This document shows, in pieces, positions 17,457 to 27,049 of a DNA stretch of 64,000 bases. This DNA comes from Veillonella parvula. GTDB lineage: Bacteria > Bacillota > Negativicutes > Veillonellales > Veillonellaceae. A program made the translations under genes and the position numbers. Within the stretch, counting starts at the first letter, position 1. The number at the start of each line of letters is the position of its first letter. Under the pieces are notes generated by a model that saw only the letters and a list, made by a program, of their open reading frames with translations, had not been told where the DNA came from and ran no database searches. The stretch spans positions 1,906,501 through 1,970,500 of the forward strand of contig NZ_LR778174.1 in assembly GCF_902810435.1 (NCBI RefSeq), written 5' to 3'.

Positions 17457-18901
17457 TATTTTTTCTCCTTCTTCTTGTTCTTTTCATGTTCAGCATATAA
17501 ATCACGGAATTTCTTGAATTTCAAGGAACCCAACTCTTTAGACTTAGTCCAACCGTTCATAACTGGAATAGCTTGAGTCCATTCAGGCATGTTACCTTCT
17601 TTATTACTAATTAAGTTCATACCGATAGCACCAGCTTTTGTGCCAAGATCAAATAATGTTGCATTACCGAACATCTTAGCAGCTGCTGTGAAGATAGCTT
17701 CTTCTGCTTTTGGACGAGTCTTTTCAATATCAGCCATGATATGACGGTGCTCCATCAACAATTCATGCAATGGAATAGCTACTGGACAGTTTTCTGTACA
17801 TGCACCGCATAATGTAGAAGCATATGGAAGATCGCCGGCTACATCGTAACCTTTGAATAATGGAGTCAATACAGCACCCATCGGACCTGGATATACAGAA
17901 CCATATCCATGACCGGAAACGTGACGGTATACAGGACAGATATTCATACATGCACCACAACGGATACAACGTAGCATTTCTTGGAATGTACCACCCAAGA
18001 TGCCAGAACGGCCGTTATCAATAATGATGATATGAGTTTCTTCAGGACCATCAGCTTCACCAGGACGCGCAGGACCAGTCATCATGGAGAAGTAGTTAGA
18101 AATCTTAGAACCTACTGCAGAACGGTTCAACATTTCCATCATAACATCAAGAGCTTTGAAATCAGGAACAATACGTTCTGTACCTAAGAAAATTAATTGA
18201 GTCTTAGGAATAGAACTAGCCATACGACCGTTACCTTCGTTGGAAACGATTGTACATGTACCAGATTCAGCAACTGCAAAGTTACAACCATTAACACCTA
18301 CATCAGCTTTTAAGAAGCGCTCACGTACATAACCACGTACAAAGTGAGTCATTTCCGTAGGGTTTTCAGTTCCTGTATAACCTAATTTTTCAGCAAAAAT
18401 TTCACGGATTTTGTTACGTTCAAAATGAAGACCTGGTACTACGATGTGAGATGGAGGACTTACTGCAGTTTGCAAAATAAATTCAGCCAAGTCAGTTTCG
18501 TTAACTTCAATACCAGCTTCTTCTAATACTTCGTTCAAACCAATTTCTTCAGTTAAGATAGTTTTGGATTTAACGATCATTTTTGCTTCGCGTTGGCGAA
18601 GGATATCTAATGCAATTTGAGTCGCTTCTTTGTCATCGAACGCAAAGTGAACTTTAGAACCAGCTTTTTCAGCATTGTCAGCAAATTGACTTACATAGTA
18701 ATCCAAGTTGTTAAGTACGTGATCGCGAATTTTAGCCGCTTCAGCGCGGAAATCTAACCATTCAGGAACATCCGCAACTACTGTATTACGTTTATCATAA
18801 AACACGTCTTGTGCTTTTTTAATAGCTGCAACTTTGAAATCGTCAGCCAAACATTCTTTTATACGTGTTTTATAGGGGCGATTGTCATATATAAGTGCCA
18901 T
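17456..18901 (-). CDS. lutB: Lactate utilisation iron-sulfur protein B
   Basis: A 481-residue protein with an N-terminal LUD-like half (GVNGCNFAVAESGTCTIVSNEG) and a C-terminal pair of [4Fe-4S] motifs, CIRCGACMNICPVYRHVSGHGYG and LCGACTENCPVAIPLHELLMEHR. It is the electron-transfer subunit of the LutABC lactate dehydrogenase. ATG follows GGAGGAGACGAC. It lies 12 bp after lutA and overlaps lutC. Confidence 0.95.
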   Translation of the reverse strand: MALIYDNRPYKTRIKECLADDFKVAAIKKAQDVFYDKRNTVVADVPEWLDFRAEAAKIRDHVLNNLDYYVSQFADNAEKAGSKVHFAFDDKEATQIALDILRQREAKMIVKSKTILTEEIGLNEVLEEAGIEVNETDLAEFILQTAVSPPSHIVVPGLHFERNKIREIFAEKLGYTGTENPTEMTHFVRGYVRERFLKADVGVNGCNFAVAESGTCTIVSNEGNGRMASSIPKTQLIFLGTERIVPDFKALDVMMEMLNRSAVGSKISNYFSMMTGPARPGEADGPEETHIIIIDNGRSGILGGTFQEMLRCIRCGACMNICPVYRHVSGHGYGSVYPGPMGAVLTPLFKGYDVAGDLPYASTLCGACTENCPVAIPLHELLMEHRHIMADIEKTRPKAEEAIFTAAAKMFGNATLFDLGTKAGAIGMNLISNKEGNMPEWTQAIPVMNGWTKSKELGSLKFKKFRDLYAEHEKNKKKEKK

Positions 18902-18913
18902 GTCGTCTCCTCC

Positions 18914-19651
18914 TTAACGGCAGTTTAAGATTTCAGCAATATGCATAACTTTGATACGGCGATCAATTTCGCCTTCTTTATGAAGACGATCAAGCATACC
19001 AGCGATGTTCATTAAGCACGCTTGGTCAGAACCGGAGATAACGTTGGCACCTGTGCCAGCAATTTCCAATGCTTTTTCGCGTGTCATAACTTCACTGATT
19101 TCAGGGTTTTTAACTGAGAAAGTACCGCCGAAACCACAGCAACGATCTGCACGTGGTAATTCAATCAAGTTGATATCTTTAACGTTTTTAAGGAGTTTGA
19201 AAGGAGGCTCTTTAATGCCCATCAAACGAGTTACGTGGCAAGATGTATGGTATGTAACAGATTCGTTAAAACGAGCCCCTACATCTTCAACACCTAATAC
19301 GTCAGTAATAAATTGAGTGAATTCGTAAATTTTACCACTCAATCTTTCTGCGCGCGCCAACCACTCTGGTTGATCTTTTAAGAAATGATGATATTCATCG
19401 CGGATTGCAAAAGCGCAAGAACCGGACATGCTGACTACATATTCAGCGTTCTCAAAGCATTCGATTGTATTCTTAATTGCGTCCATAGCCGCGTCATTAT
19501 AACCGGAGTTAGTGAACATTTGTCCACAGCATACTTGTTTCTTAGGTACTACAAGCTCACAACCTAATCTTTCAAGTACTTCTACACCAGCCATACCTAC
19601 ATGAGGGTAGAACATGTCAATCAAACACTGTTGGAAAAGATGAATTTTCAT
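18914..19651 (-). CDS. lutA: Lactate utilisation protein A (CCG-domain)
   Basis: A 245-residue protein with two CCG-type cysteine-rich domains, LVVPKKQVCCGQMFTNSGY and ELPRADRCCGFGGTFSVKNPEIS, which in this family bind unusual Fe-S clusters and resemble GlpC/HdrB. It is first gene of lutABC. Lactate is a main carbon source of Veillonella-like bacteria, which fits. No regulator gene adjoins, and no operator palindrome could be identified confidently in the 500 bp upstream. Confidence 0.94.
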   Translation of the reverse strand: MKIHLFQQCLIDMFYPHVGMAGVEVLERLGCELVVPKKQVCCGQMFTNSGYNDAAMDAIKNTIECFENAEYVVSMSGSCAFAIRDEYHHFLKDQPEWLARAERLSGKIYEFTQFITDVLGVEDVGARFNESVTYHTSCHVTRLMGIKEPPFKLLKNVKDINLIELPRADRCCGFGGTFSVKNPEISEVMTREKALEIAGTGANVISGSDQACLMNIAGMLDRLHKEGEIDRRIKVMHIAEILNCR

Positions 19652-20174
19652 ATTATCTTCCTCGTCTTTTCTAGTACTTAACCTAATAAAAAATTTTGAT
19701 ATGTATGTGTTATGGCAATTTTTAGTAGTGAATTTTTCGACTAAATTTCTGCCCTGAACATTACTTATGCTTTCAAATAAATATTCAAAAGCTCATCGCT
19801 ATAATTATAAATTAATCATGTAGATATTGTCCAAAGAATTGCTATATTCGTATGTACCCTTTTATTTCTTATATCGTTATGACTTTTTGTAATAACAAAC
19901 ATTGAATTTTATCACATCTATTATTTCATTTATCATTTTTTCTTGTAAAAGCCCCATAAAATCTAGATTTTGCGAATGTTTATCATTTTGCATTTTTAAC
20001 TACTAGAAAATCAACTTTTATCTATATTTCATTCTATATTTATATAATGGTACTCAAATTTTCAAATTCATGTAAGTTTTATCCTTATAGATTACATTTT
20101 CTTATAGTAGTGTATAAATTTAAAAAGTGTTATAATTTATTTTATATAAGTATAGTTTGAAAGGAGCCCTTTTC
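19652..20174. promoter_or_regulatory. Divergent promoter region, lutABC and SLH protein
   Basis: About 520 bp of AT-rich DNA without a gene. On the plus strand an extended -10, TGTTATAAT (TATAAT at 20131-20136), lies about 40 bp before the SLH protein start. I see no convincing structured RNA or long palindrome. Confidence 0.5.
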
Positions 20175-21890
20175 ATGAAACTAAATAAATTATCTTTGTC
20201 TTTAGCAATTACATTGGCCCTTGGTTCTACATTCAGCATGGCTCACGCTGAAACAACTGCGACTCATATAAAATCCGAAGTATCTAATGTGGCTACTAGA
20301 GCTGAGGTATCTGCTAAAGCGGATGAACACCGTGTTGATACATCTGTTAAAAACGATGCTAAACGTATTGATACATCCGTCAAAAATGATGCTAAACATG
20401 GTAGTACAGTTGTAAAACGTGATGCAAAACATGCTGATGCATCCGCTAAAAACGCTGCTAAACGCACTGATACATCCGTAAAAAACGATGCTAAACGCGT
20501 TGATACTTCTGTAAAAAATGACGTTAAACGCATTGATACTTCCGTAAAAAATGATGTAAAAGAAGATGCTGCAAAAGTAGAAGGTAAAAAAGCTGTAAAA
20601 ACTAAAGAAAACTTACCTACTGGTGTATACCCTGACACAAAAGATAACTGGGCTCGCGATGCTATCCAAGCAATGACACAAGCTGGTTACCTTTCCGGTT
20701 ATGCTGATAATACATTCAAACCTAGTGCACAAATTACTCGTGAACAAGCAGCTGCTATTTATGGCAAAGTGCTACAACACAACTTAAACGAACAAGAATT
20801 AGCAGAGATTGCAACAAAAGAATCCTCTACCTCCTACTCTGACGTGGAAGCAGATCGTTGGTCTAGCTCTGCTATTAAATTAGTTAGTGCTGCAGGCGTA
20901 ATGGAAGGCACATCTAAAACAGCTTTCACACCTAGCAAAACTATGGACCGCGAACAATTCGTTGCATCTGCTGCTAGTCTAGCTAAAAAATTGAATCTTT
21001 CTACACCTGTAAAAGCAGAAAAAGTAACATTCAAGGACGAAGCTAGCATCTCCTCTGCTTACTTGGCAGATATCCAATACATGGCACAACGAGGCATCGT
21101 AGCATCTGGGGCAACAGAAAACTTTAACCCTAAACAACCTGTAACTAGAGCACAAGCGGCAACAATCTTAAATCGTATGCTTAATGGTGCTGGCCTTGCA
21201 ACACCAAAACACACTACAACTGAAGCTAAAGCTGAAACAGCTGTAAAAGAAGATGCAAAAAAAGCTGATACAGCATTAGAGAAAGATACATCTAAAGTAA
21301 GTAAAGACGCTAAAAAAGATGTAGCTAAAGCTGATAAAGCTGTAAAATCTGATGCAAAAAAAGTTGAAAAAGACGTAAAAGGCAATAAAGATGCTGCAGT
21401 AGCTGAAAAAGCTGAACCTACTCGCACCGTTCGCCCTGTTCGTCGCAGCACATTAAAAGCACTTGATCAAAAACAACAAGCTGCATTAGAAGACAAAGTA
21501 TTTTCTGAATTAAATAAAACTTATAAAACAGAAGATGCATTCCAAAATTATGGCGTAATGTACTGGCGTGACAATCAATTACACGTAGCTTTGAAAACAG
21601 ACAGCGATATTTCCACAGTAAAAGCTAACCTTGCAAACCGTGGTGATTCTACTGTAAATAACTATGTTGTAGTTGAATCCTCCCAATACAGCCAAGCTGA
21701 ATACGATGCAATCGATACAAACTTCCGCAACTACTACAACAAAAATGAAAAAGCAGGTACAATTCTAGCTACATTCCCTGATGTAGAAAATAACCAACTT
21801 TACGCAGTTGTATCTACAGCATCTAAAGAAACACAACAAGGAATCTCTAAATTATTCGGTTCCAAAGTAAAAATGACAGTAAAACGCTAA
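20175..21890 (+). CDS. Secreted SLH-domain envelope protein with hendecad repeats
   Basis: ATG at 20175 has AAGGAG 8 nt upstream; the in-frame TTG at 20157 precedes that site. The 571-residue protein has a signal peptide (cleavage after AHA), then seven 11-residue repeats of type xDTSVKNDAKR, predicted to form a long amphipathic helix. Three SLH modules follow (about 145-335: YPDTKDNWARDAI, YSDVEADRWSSSAI, FKDEASISSAYLADI). After a second Lys/Ala/Asp-rich helix (345-415) comes a C-terminal domain of about 140 residues shared with the next gene. In Negativicutes SLH modules bind cadaverine-modified peptidoglycan. I infer a periplasmic spacer or tether; no beta-barrel is visible. Confidence 0.85.
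   Translation: MKLNKLSLSLAITLALGSTFSMAHAETTATHIKSEVSNVATRAEVSAKADEHRVDTSVKNDAKRIDTSVKNDAKHGSTVVKRDAKHADASAKNAAKRTDTSVKNDAKRVDTSVKNDVKRIDTSVKNDVKEDAAKVEGKKAVKTKENLPTGVYPDTKDNWARDAIQAMTQAGYLSGYADNTFKPSAQITREQAAAIYGKVLQHNLNEQELAEIATKESSTSYSDVEADRWSSSAIKLVSAAGVMEGTSKTAFTPSKTMDREQFVASAASLAKKLNLSTPVKAEKVTFKDEASISSAYLADIQYMAQRGIVASGATENFNPKQPVTRAQAATILNRMLNGAGLATPKHTTTEAKAETAVKEDAKKADTALEKDTSKVSKDAKKDVAKADKAVKSDAKKVEKDVKGNKDAAVAEKAEPTRTVRPVRRSTLKALDQKQQAALEDKVFSELNKTYKTEDAFQNYGVMYWRDNQLHVALKTDSDISTVKANLANRGDSTVNNYVVVESSQYSQAEYDAIDTNFRNYYNKNEKAGTILATFPDVENNQLYAVVSTASKETQQGISKLFGSKVKMTVKR
20334..20564 (+). repeat. Seven 33-bp coding repeats (11-residue units)
   Basis: Seven consecutive 33-bp units encode the hendecads VDTSVKNDAKR, IDTSVKNDAKH, GSTVVKRDAKH, ADASAKNAAKR, TDTSVKNDAKR, VDTSVKNDVKR and IDTSVKNDVKE. 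The period of 11 residues is that of right-handed coiled coils or long membrane-associated amphipathic helices. Confidence 0.92.
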
Positions 21891-21912
21891 TCGGCGTTAC
21901 ACTTAACCAGCC

Positions 21913-21947
21913 AAGGCAGCGTATACTCGACAGTACTACGCTGCTTT
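21913..21947 (+). terminator. Terminator of the first SLH gene
   Basis: GCAGCGTA pairs with TACGCTGC around a 13-nt loop, followed by TTTGTTG; the T tract is short, so termination may be partial. Confidence 0.6.
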
Positions 21948-22073
21948 GTTGTATATCACTATGCATGCCAACTAATTGACTATGATGCGACGGATATAAC
22001 TTTTTATGCTGGTGAAAGTTTATATTCTACGGCTATCAAGCGCTAGCCTTTACCATGATTAGGAAGGATTTTT

Positions 22074-23444
22074 ATGTACAAGAATACCCCTCACGCATTA
22101 CGTGCCCTCGTACTCGGCACATTATTGACTACAACAGGCCTTGGTTTTGCTTCTGCAAACACAACCACTACAACTCATACTCCTGCAACTACTGTTGAAG
22201 CCACTAAAATGGAAACAACTAAAGCACCAATGGCTAAAACAGATGCTACGAAGATGGAGACTACTAAAACAGAAGCTGCTAACGTTAAATCTACTAATAC
22301 CGCATCACCTGCAATTGTAAACACCTCTATCGGTATACCTCAAGATATTCAAAAAATCCGCGCCCACATCTTTACAGATGTGCCTAGTGATTTTTGGGCA
22401 GCTAACTCGATTAGCACTGTAACAAAAGCAAACCTAATGAAGGGGTATTCCGATGGTACATTCCGACCTAACCAACCTATGACACGTGAAGAAGTAGCAG
22501 CGCTCTTCAACAATATTACGGATGATGGTACAGCCGCCTTCTTATCAAGTAAATTTAAAGATATTACATCTGACCGTTGGTCTGCTCTTGCTATTGAATC
22601 TGTAGCTCGCAAGAATATCATCAGCGGCTATGGTGATGATACTTATAAACCTGAGAAATATATGTCCCGCCAAGAGTTTGCGGTAGTAGCAGATAACTAT
22701 ATCCATTACTTAGGATATACCACTGAAGACCCAACAGTTCTTGATAATATAGCCTATGGAGACCAAAAATTTGTGGCTCCTTGGGCACAAGATGCCGTTC
22801 GCGAGCTTGCCTATCTTGGGTTCACAAACTACGCTCCAGGTACATTGTTTAACCCTGAAAAATATGTAACTCGTGCAGAAGCGGCGGAAATTGCGTACCG
22901 CATGACACAAACAGAACAAGCACTTGCCTTCCACAATACATTGTTCAAGCAACAAGTAGAAAACAAAACAGCTAATATCATCGACAAAGCATTAGGCTAT
23001 GGCAATGATTTCACCAAATTCCGTCAAGACGGAGCTCTATTCTGGGAGGCAGGCCAATTACATGCATCTTTAACGGATCAAAAGAAAACTGACCTTGTTT
23101 CCAAAGCGATTACAGAGGCTCATGATCCACAGCTAGATAGAACTGTAGTCGTATCAAAAGGTAAATTAAATCAGGCCCAACTAGAGGAGTATCAATCCGA
23201 TGCCATCGCCCTTTACCAACAAAAAGAACCTCAAGGAAAGATCCTTTCCATCTCCCCAAATACTGATACGAGTGCCCTTCTCATTACCGTTGATTCTATT
23301 CAAAAATCGACGTTGAAAGCATTTAAAAAGAAATTCCATGATAATGTATTCTTACAGTTACCACCGGAACCGCTTACAAAGTCAGACGGAAACATTCAAT
23401 TCCCATTACCACCACGCGTAAACTATTATAACGACAAACAATAA
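22074..23444 (+). CDS. Secreted SLH-domain protein, paralogue of the upstream gene
   Basis: A 456-residue protein with a signal peptide (to about residue 29), a Thr/Ala/Lys-rich low-complexity segment with repeats of TKMETTK type, and three SLH modules (about 100-285: FTDVPSDFWAANSI, FKDITSDRWSALAI, and a more divergent FVAPWAQDAVRELAY). The C-terminal domain aligns by eye with that of the preceding gene: DGALFWEAGQLHASL against YGVMYWRDNQLHVAL, RTVVVSKGKLNQAQLEEY against NYVVVESSQYSQAEYDAI. It lacks the hendecad helix. AGGAAGG is the ribosome site. It is likely a peptidoglycan-bound envelope protein. Confidence 0.85.
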   Translation: MYKNTPHALRALVLGTLLTTTGLGFASANTTTTTHTPATTVEATKMETTKAPMAKTDATKMETTKTEAANVKSTNTASPAIVNTSIGIPQDIQKIRAHIFTDVPSDFWAANSISTVTKANLMKGYSDGTFRPNQPMTREEVAALFNNITDDGTAAFLSSKFKDITSDRWSALAIESVARKNIISGYGDDTYKPEKYMSRQEFAVVADNYIHYLGYTTEDPTVLDNIAYGDQKFVAPWAQDAVRELAYLGFTNYAPGTLFNPEKYVTRAEAAEIAYRMTQTEQALAFHNTLFKQQVENKTANIIDKALGYGNDFTKFRQDGALFWEAGQLHASLTDQKKTDLVSKAITEAHDPQLDRTVVVSKGKLNQAQLEEYQSDAIALYQQKEPQGKILSISPNTDTSALLITVDSIQKSTLKAFKKKFHDNVFLQLPPEPLTKSDGNIQFPLPPRVNYYNDKQ

Positions 23445-23453
23445 TATAGATAA

Positions 23454-23485
23454 AAAAGAACCGCCCCCTTAGGAGCGGTTCTTTT
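23454..23485 (+). terminator. Terminator of the second SLH gene
   Basis: AAAAGAACCGC pairs with GCGGTTCTTTT around a 10-nt loop. It may also act on the convergent gene ending at 23538. Confidence 0.9.
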
Positions 23486-23537
23486 CACAATTAAACAGCT
23501 GTTACTATACACACATAATCGAATTTACACAGTTCGA

Positions 23538-24383
23538 TTATTTTTTTGTTACATCATTTTCGCGGTCACGCAAGATACCAACTGGTACATATACCGTACC
23601 TGCGCTATGGATTGAATCCACATCTTGTTGCAAGATCATTACAACGGAATAATCATCTGTTGTGTAGAATTCAGTAGGCATTTTATCGATATTTACATCG
23701 CCACCTAATTTATCTTTCACATCTTGATTATTATTAATTGCATTCACCAGTTCTTTTTTATTAAGACCACCAAGATCGTACAAGGACAATTGTCGACCTG
23801 TTGTGGTGTTAAATGTGAAGCCTTTTACATAGTTTACACCATTGGCATCATGATCACGCATAGTATATGTGTGAATCAATACGCTGAAAATACCGTTTTT
23901 ATCTGTTTTAACATCATAGTACATAACTACATTTGTTTTATCAGATTCTTTAGCATTTAACTTTTCTACATCATTTTGTATTTTAGAAACATACTTTTTG
24001 ATGGTCGTATTGATTGCTTTTTCTACTGCAGGGCTAACAGATTTAACCTCTGGGAATACTAAATCCAAATGATCTGTAGTAGATTCCACAGGTGATACAG
24101 CAACCTCTTTACGATCCATATAACGGTCCGCATTTGGAGCTACCACTTCAACTGCATTACGATCTACTTTAGACGCTTTAGAGCGCAACGCACGATTCTG
24201 CTCAGGTGTAGCAGTACTAGAAATACGATATGTTAAATCATTACGATTTACACGTTTCGCATTTGTTTGATTTGCTTGTACATTTACAGTATCTTGCGTT
24301 ACAGGTATTACTTCGCTTGCTGCGAAGGAGGCTACTGGCAATGCAGCAGCCATAATGATGAGTACAGACTGTTTTAATTTCAT
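23538..24383 (-). CDS. Secreted RsiV/PdaC-like (DUF3298/DUF4163) protein
   Basis: A 281-residue protein with a signal peptide (MKLKQSVLIIMAAALPVASFA). From about residue 105 it resembles the DUF3298 fold: LDLVFPEVKSVSPAVEKAIN, YYDVKTDKNGIFSVLIHTYT, FTFNTTTGRQLSLYDLG and the C-terminal EFYTTDDYSVVMILQQDVD. In RsiV and PdaC this region is extracytoplasmic and can bind lysozyme or accompany peptidoglycan deacetylase domains; neither a sigma-factor partner nor a deacetylase domain is present here. The gene is 11 bp downstream of the OPT transporter gene on the same strand, probably one operon. The function is unknown. Confidence 0.65.
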   Translation of the reverse strand: MKLKQSVLIIMAAALPVASFAASEVIPVTQDTVNVQANQTNAKRVNRNDLTYRISSTATPEQNRALRSKASKVDRNAVEVVAPNADRYMDRKEVAVSPVESTTDHLDLVFPEVKSVSPAVEKAINTTIKKYVSKIQNDVEKLNAKESDKTNVVMYYDVKTDKNGIFSVLIHTYTMRDHDANGVNYVKGFTFNTTTGRQLSLYDLGGLNKKELVNAINNNQDVKDKLGGDVNIDKMPTEFYTTDDYSVVMILQQDVDSIHSAGTVYVPVGILRDRENDVTKK

Positions 24384-24394
24384 TGTTTAACCTC

Positions 24395-26473
24395 TTATTG
24401 TTCTTGCTCAGCTTTCATAGCAAGAGCTTCTTCTTTATTGAACTTGTGTGTAACAACACGGCGAACAAGATAGAGACCAGCAAATATGAATGCAAGCAAT
24501 CCTAACCATTGTGCTGTGCTTTCAAATTCAGGACCTACTAATTCAAGTGGAGCTTCCCCACCACCAGTTGTAACAGACAATACAATAATAACAGCTATGA
24601 TTACACCAATCAAGCTTTCACCAACGATCAGACCAGAAGCAAAGAGAACACCGCGGCGATTGGATTGCTCTACATCGTAGTCAGCAAGCTCACCGGCACG
24701 CATTTTAGCACGAGCTACAAGATAACGACCTACGAAGTAGCTGATGAAAGAACCAATAATAAGCGGTACTTCTAAAGTAGGCGGTAAATAAATACCCATA
24801 CCAACAGCCAATGGAGGCAATGTTAAGGTAGCAGTTGTGCTCTTGAGAATCAAGTTGACGATAATAGCCACAACACCAACGCCAACACCAATTAAGATAT
24901 AATCCCAATCCATGCTAGAGTTGAAGATACCTTGTGCAATGGTAGTCATCAAAGTCGCTTGAGGAGCAGATAATGCAGCGTTTGGATCCATTTCAGCACG
25001 TGGTAACGCACCTGTGAAACCGTATGCTTGGTAAAGCAAGTTAAGAACTGGAGCAATTGCAATGGCACCGGCTACAGAACCAAGTAACAAGGCAATTTGT
25101 TGACGCCAAGGTGTAGCACCAACGAGTTGGCCAGTCTTTAAATCTTGTAAATTATCATTAGAAATAGATGCAATCGCAATAACTACGGATGTCATAAAGA
25201 TAGCCATAGCAGTAGCGAACTGAACACCTTCTTGTGTAGCAAATAAATTATTTTCCGCTGCGATAAAGTATACAACTAAGGAAGAAATAATAGTCGCTAA
25301 AATACCGATACCAGAAATTGGAGAAGCAGATGTACCGATAAGGCCTGCCATATAGCCACATGCTGCAGCCACGAAGAAGCCAATCAATAAAGCTACTACG
25401 ATACCTACTACAACGAGTGTCCACATTAAACCTGCACTAATAGGTACGACAGATACGAAATCCCAGAATGTAAATACTAAGCCAATAAGAATAAGTATGA
25501 ATACACCTAAAACGGATTTTGTACTCATATCTGTATCCATACGATGCAATTCACGTTCTGCGGAGCTGCTATTCATGGATTTAACAGAAATTTTCATACC
25601 TTCGATGATAGGTTTGATTAAGGTAATCAAAGTCCAAATCGCAGCAATACCAATAGCACCAGCACCGATGAAACGAACTTTAGATTTCCAAATAGCCATT
25701 GCAAACTTAGCAGTAGCACCGCCATCTGGAGCAAACATGTTAGTGAAGTAAGGCACGAAGCCAGCCCATGCGATGAGTACACCGACGAGGATAGCGATAC
25801 CAGAAGCGATACCGATAAGGTAACCAGCACCTAACAACGCTGTAGAGAAGCCCAAAGGAATTTGAGTAATACCTTTGCTACCTACAGGAATCCAGAAGCT
25901 CATGCTATCGCCAAGTACTTTGAAACCATTTGCACAAAGGCTAATAAGACCAGCTACAAAGCCACCGGACACGATGTCTGTCATACCGGAGCTAGATTGA
26001 GGGCCTTGTTCACCATTGTGAGAGCCAACCTTCAAAATTTCTGCTGCTGCACGACCTTCAGGATATGGTAGATCGCTATTCACTACCATGGCACGACGCA
26101 ATGGAATGGTGAATAATACACCTAGAGAGCCACCACAGGCACAGAGCAAGAATGTTTGCCAGAATGGAAAGCCATTCCAATACCCAAGCATGAGTAAACC
26201 TGGCAAAATAAAGATAATGGCGGACAATGTACCAGCCGCAGAAGCCTGCGTTTGTACCATGTTATTTTCAAGAACATTAGAATCCTTGAAGAACCGTAAA
26301 ATTGCCATTGAAATAATAGCTGCCGGAATGGATGACGAGAACGTCAAACCTACCTTCAAACCGAGATATACGTTAGACGCTGTAAAAATAACAGTAATCA
26401 ATGCACCAAGTAGCATCCCACGTAACGTCAGTTCCGGCAGATGAAGGTCATGGCTCGTAAAGTCATGTTTCAT
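24395..26473 (-). CDS. OPT-family oligopeptide transporter
   Basis: A 692-residue polytopic membrane protein (about 14-16 helices) of the OPT family: ELTLRGMLLGALITVIFTASNVYLGLKVGLTFSSSIPAAI at the N-terminus and AACGYMAGLIGTSASPISGIGI in the middle are family signatures (given here in fragments of one continuous conserved region). OPT proteins import small peptides or metal chelates with protons. The prokaryotic branch is often called the PTR2-type or YSL-like group. It is first of a two-gene unit with the secreted DUF3298-like protein. Confidence 0.92.
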   Translation of the reverse strand: MKHDFTSHDLHLPELTLRGMLLGALITVIFTASNVYLGLKVGLTFSSSIPAAIISMAILRFFKDSNVLENNMVQTQASAAGTLSAIIFILPGLLMLGYWNGFPFWQTFLLCACGGSLGVLFTIPLRRAMVVNSDLPYPEGRAAAEILKVGSHNGEQGPQSSSGMTDIVSGGFVAGLISLCANGFKVLGDSMSFWIPVGSKGITQIPLGFSTALLGAGYLIGIASGIAILVGVLIAWAGFVPYFTNMFAPDGGATAKFAMAIWKSKVRFIGAGAIGIAAIWTLITLIKPIIEGMKISVKSMNSSSAERELHRMDTDMSTKSVLGVFILILIGLVFTFWDFVSVVPISAGLMWTLVVVGIVVALLIGFFVAAACGYMAGLIGTSASPISGIGILATIISSLVVYFIAAENNLFATQEGVQFATAMAIFMTSVVIAIASISNDNLQDLKTGQLVGATPWRQQIALLLGSVAGAIAIAPVLNLLYQAYGFTGALPRAEMDPNAALSAPQATLMTTIAQGIFNSSMDWDYILIGVGVGVVAIIVNLILKSTTATLTLPPLAVGMGIYLPPTLEVPLIIGSFISYFVGRYLVARAKMRAGELADYDVEQSNRRGVLFASGLIVGESLIGVIIAVIIVLSVTTGGGEAPLELVGPEFESTAQWLGLLAFIFAGLYLVRRVVTHKFNKEEALAMKAEQEQ

Positions 26474-26590
26474 AAGTACTTACCTCCTCTGTGAAATCAT
26501 AAACTTAAAACAATATACTAAGCTACTTCCATTTTATCGTGTTAAAGCGATGATTTCAATATATATGCGACATTTATAATGTATACATAT

Positions 26591-26822
26591 GAAAATTATA
26601 AATTTAAGTTTTCCCACAAATATCTTGAAAGGTCTATTCTGTATCCAAAATACTTTATTAAGCGTGGTAGCCCTCCAAAAGCCTCCAAAGCCACCCACCC
26701 TGCTTCGCAGGGCCGCTAAGTCGTTTTTGGAGGACCCCCACGCTAATATATACCTAATCGTTTACCCTAAGAATAGACCTTTCATTATTCACCAAATGAA
26801 ATATTTAATTTATAATTTTTCT
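26591..26822. repeat. Nested long inverted repeat with internal hairpin
   Basis: A perfect 15-bp arm pair, TGAAAGGTCTATTCT (26626-26640) with 26770-26784. Outside it are imperfect arms around AAAATTATAAATTT (from 26592) and AATTTATAATTTTT (to about 26822). Inside is a bulged 25-bp pair (26655-26680 with 26724-26748) containing AGCGTGG and CCTCCAAAA. At the centre is a GC-rich hairpin CCCTGC-TTC-GCAGGG (26698-26712). It lies between divergent OPT transporter and fumC genes. It could be a non-autonomous mobile element or a structured RNA. No ORF inside is convincing. Confidence 0.8.
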
Positions 26823-26970
26823 ACATATAACGCATTATCAATCTTACATATAGATTGAAATCATAAAGTATGGAGAGAAGGAAAGCACAATATACTTCCC
26901 CTTTCTTATATGCGCATTATGCATATACACCTATCAATTATATGAAAATAGAAATCATTCTCTTTTATTC

Positions 26971-26998
26971 TGTACAAATATACAGGATTTTATATAAT
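26971..26998 (+). promoter_or_regulatory. Probable fumC promoter
   Basis: TGTACA at 26971-26976 and TATAAT at 26993-26998, 16-bp spacing. A short stem CCGAC-AGTAG-GGTCGG follows in the leader (27005-27020). Confidence 0.5.
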
Positions 26999-27049
26999 TA
27001 AAGTACCGACAGTAGGGTCGGCATGTCTTTTAAGGAGGTTGTAAACATT

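Noticed and set aside
20264-20638. A 124-residue minus-strand open frame opposite the hendecad repeats
   Set aside because: It mirrors the repetitive coding strand; there is no ribosome site.
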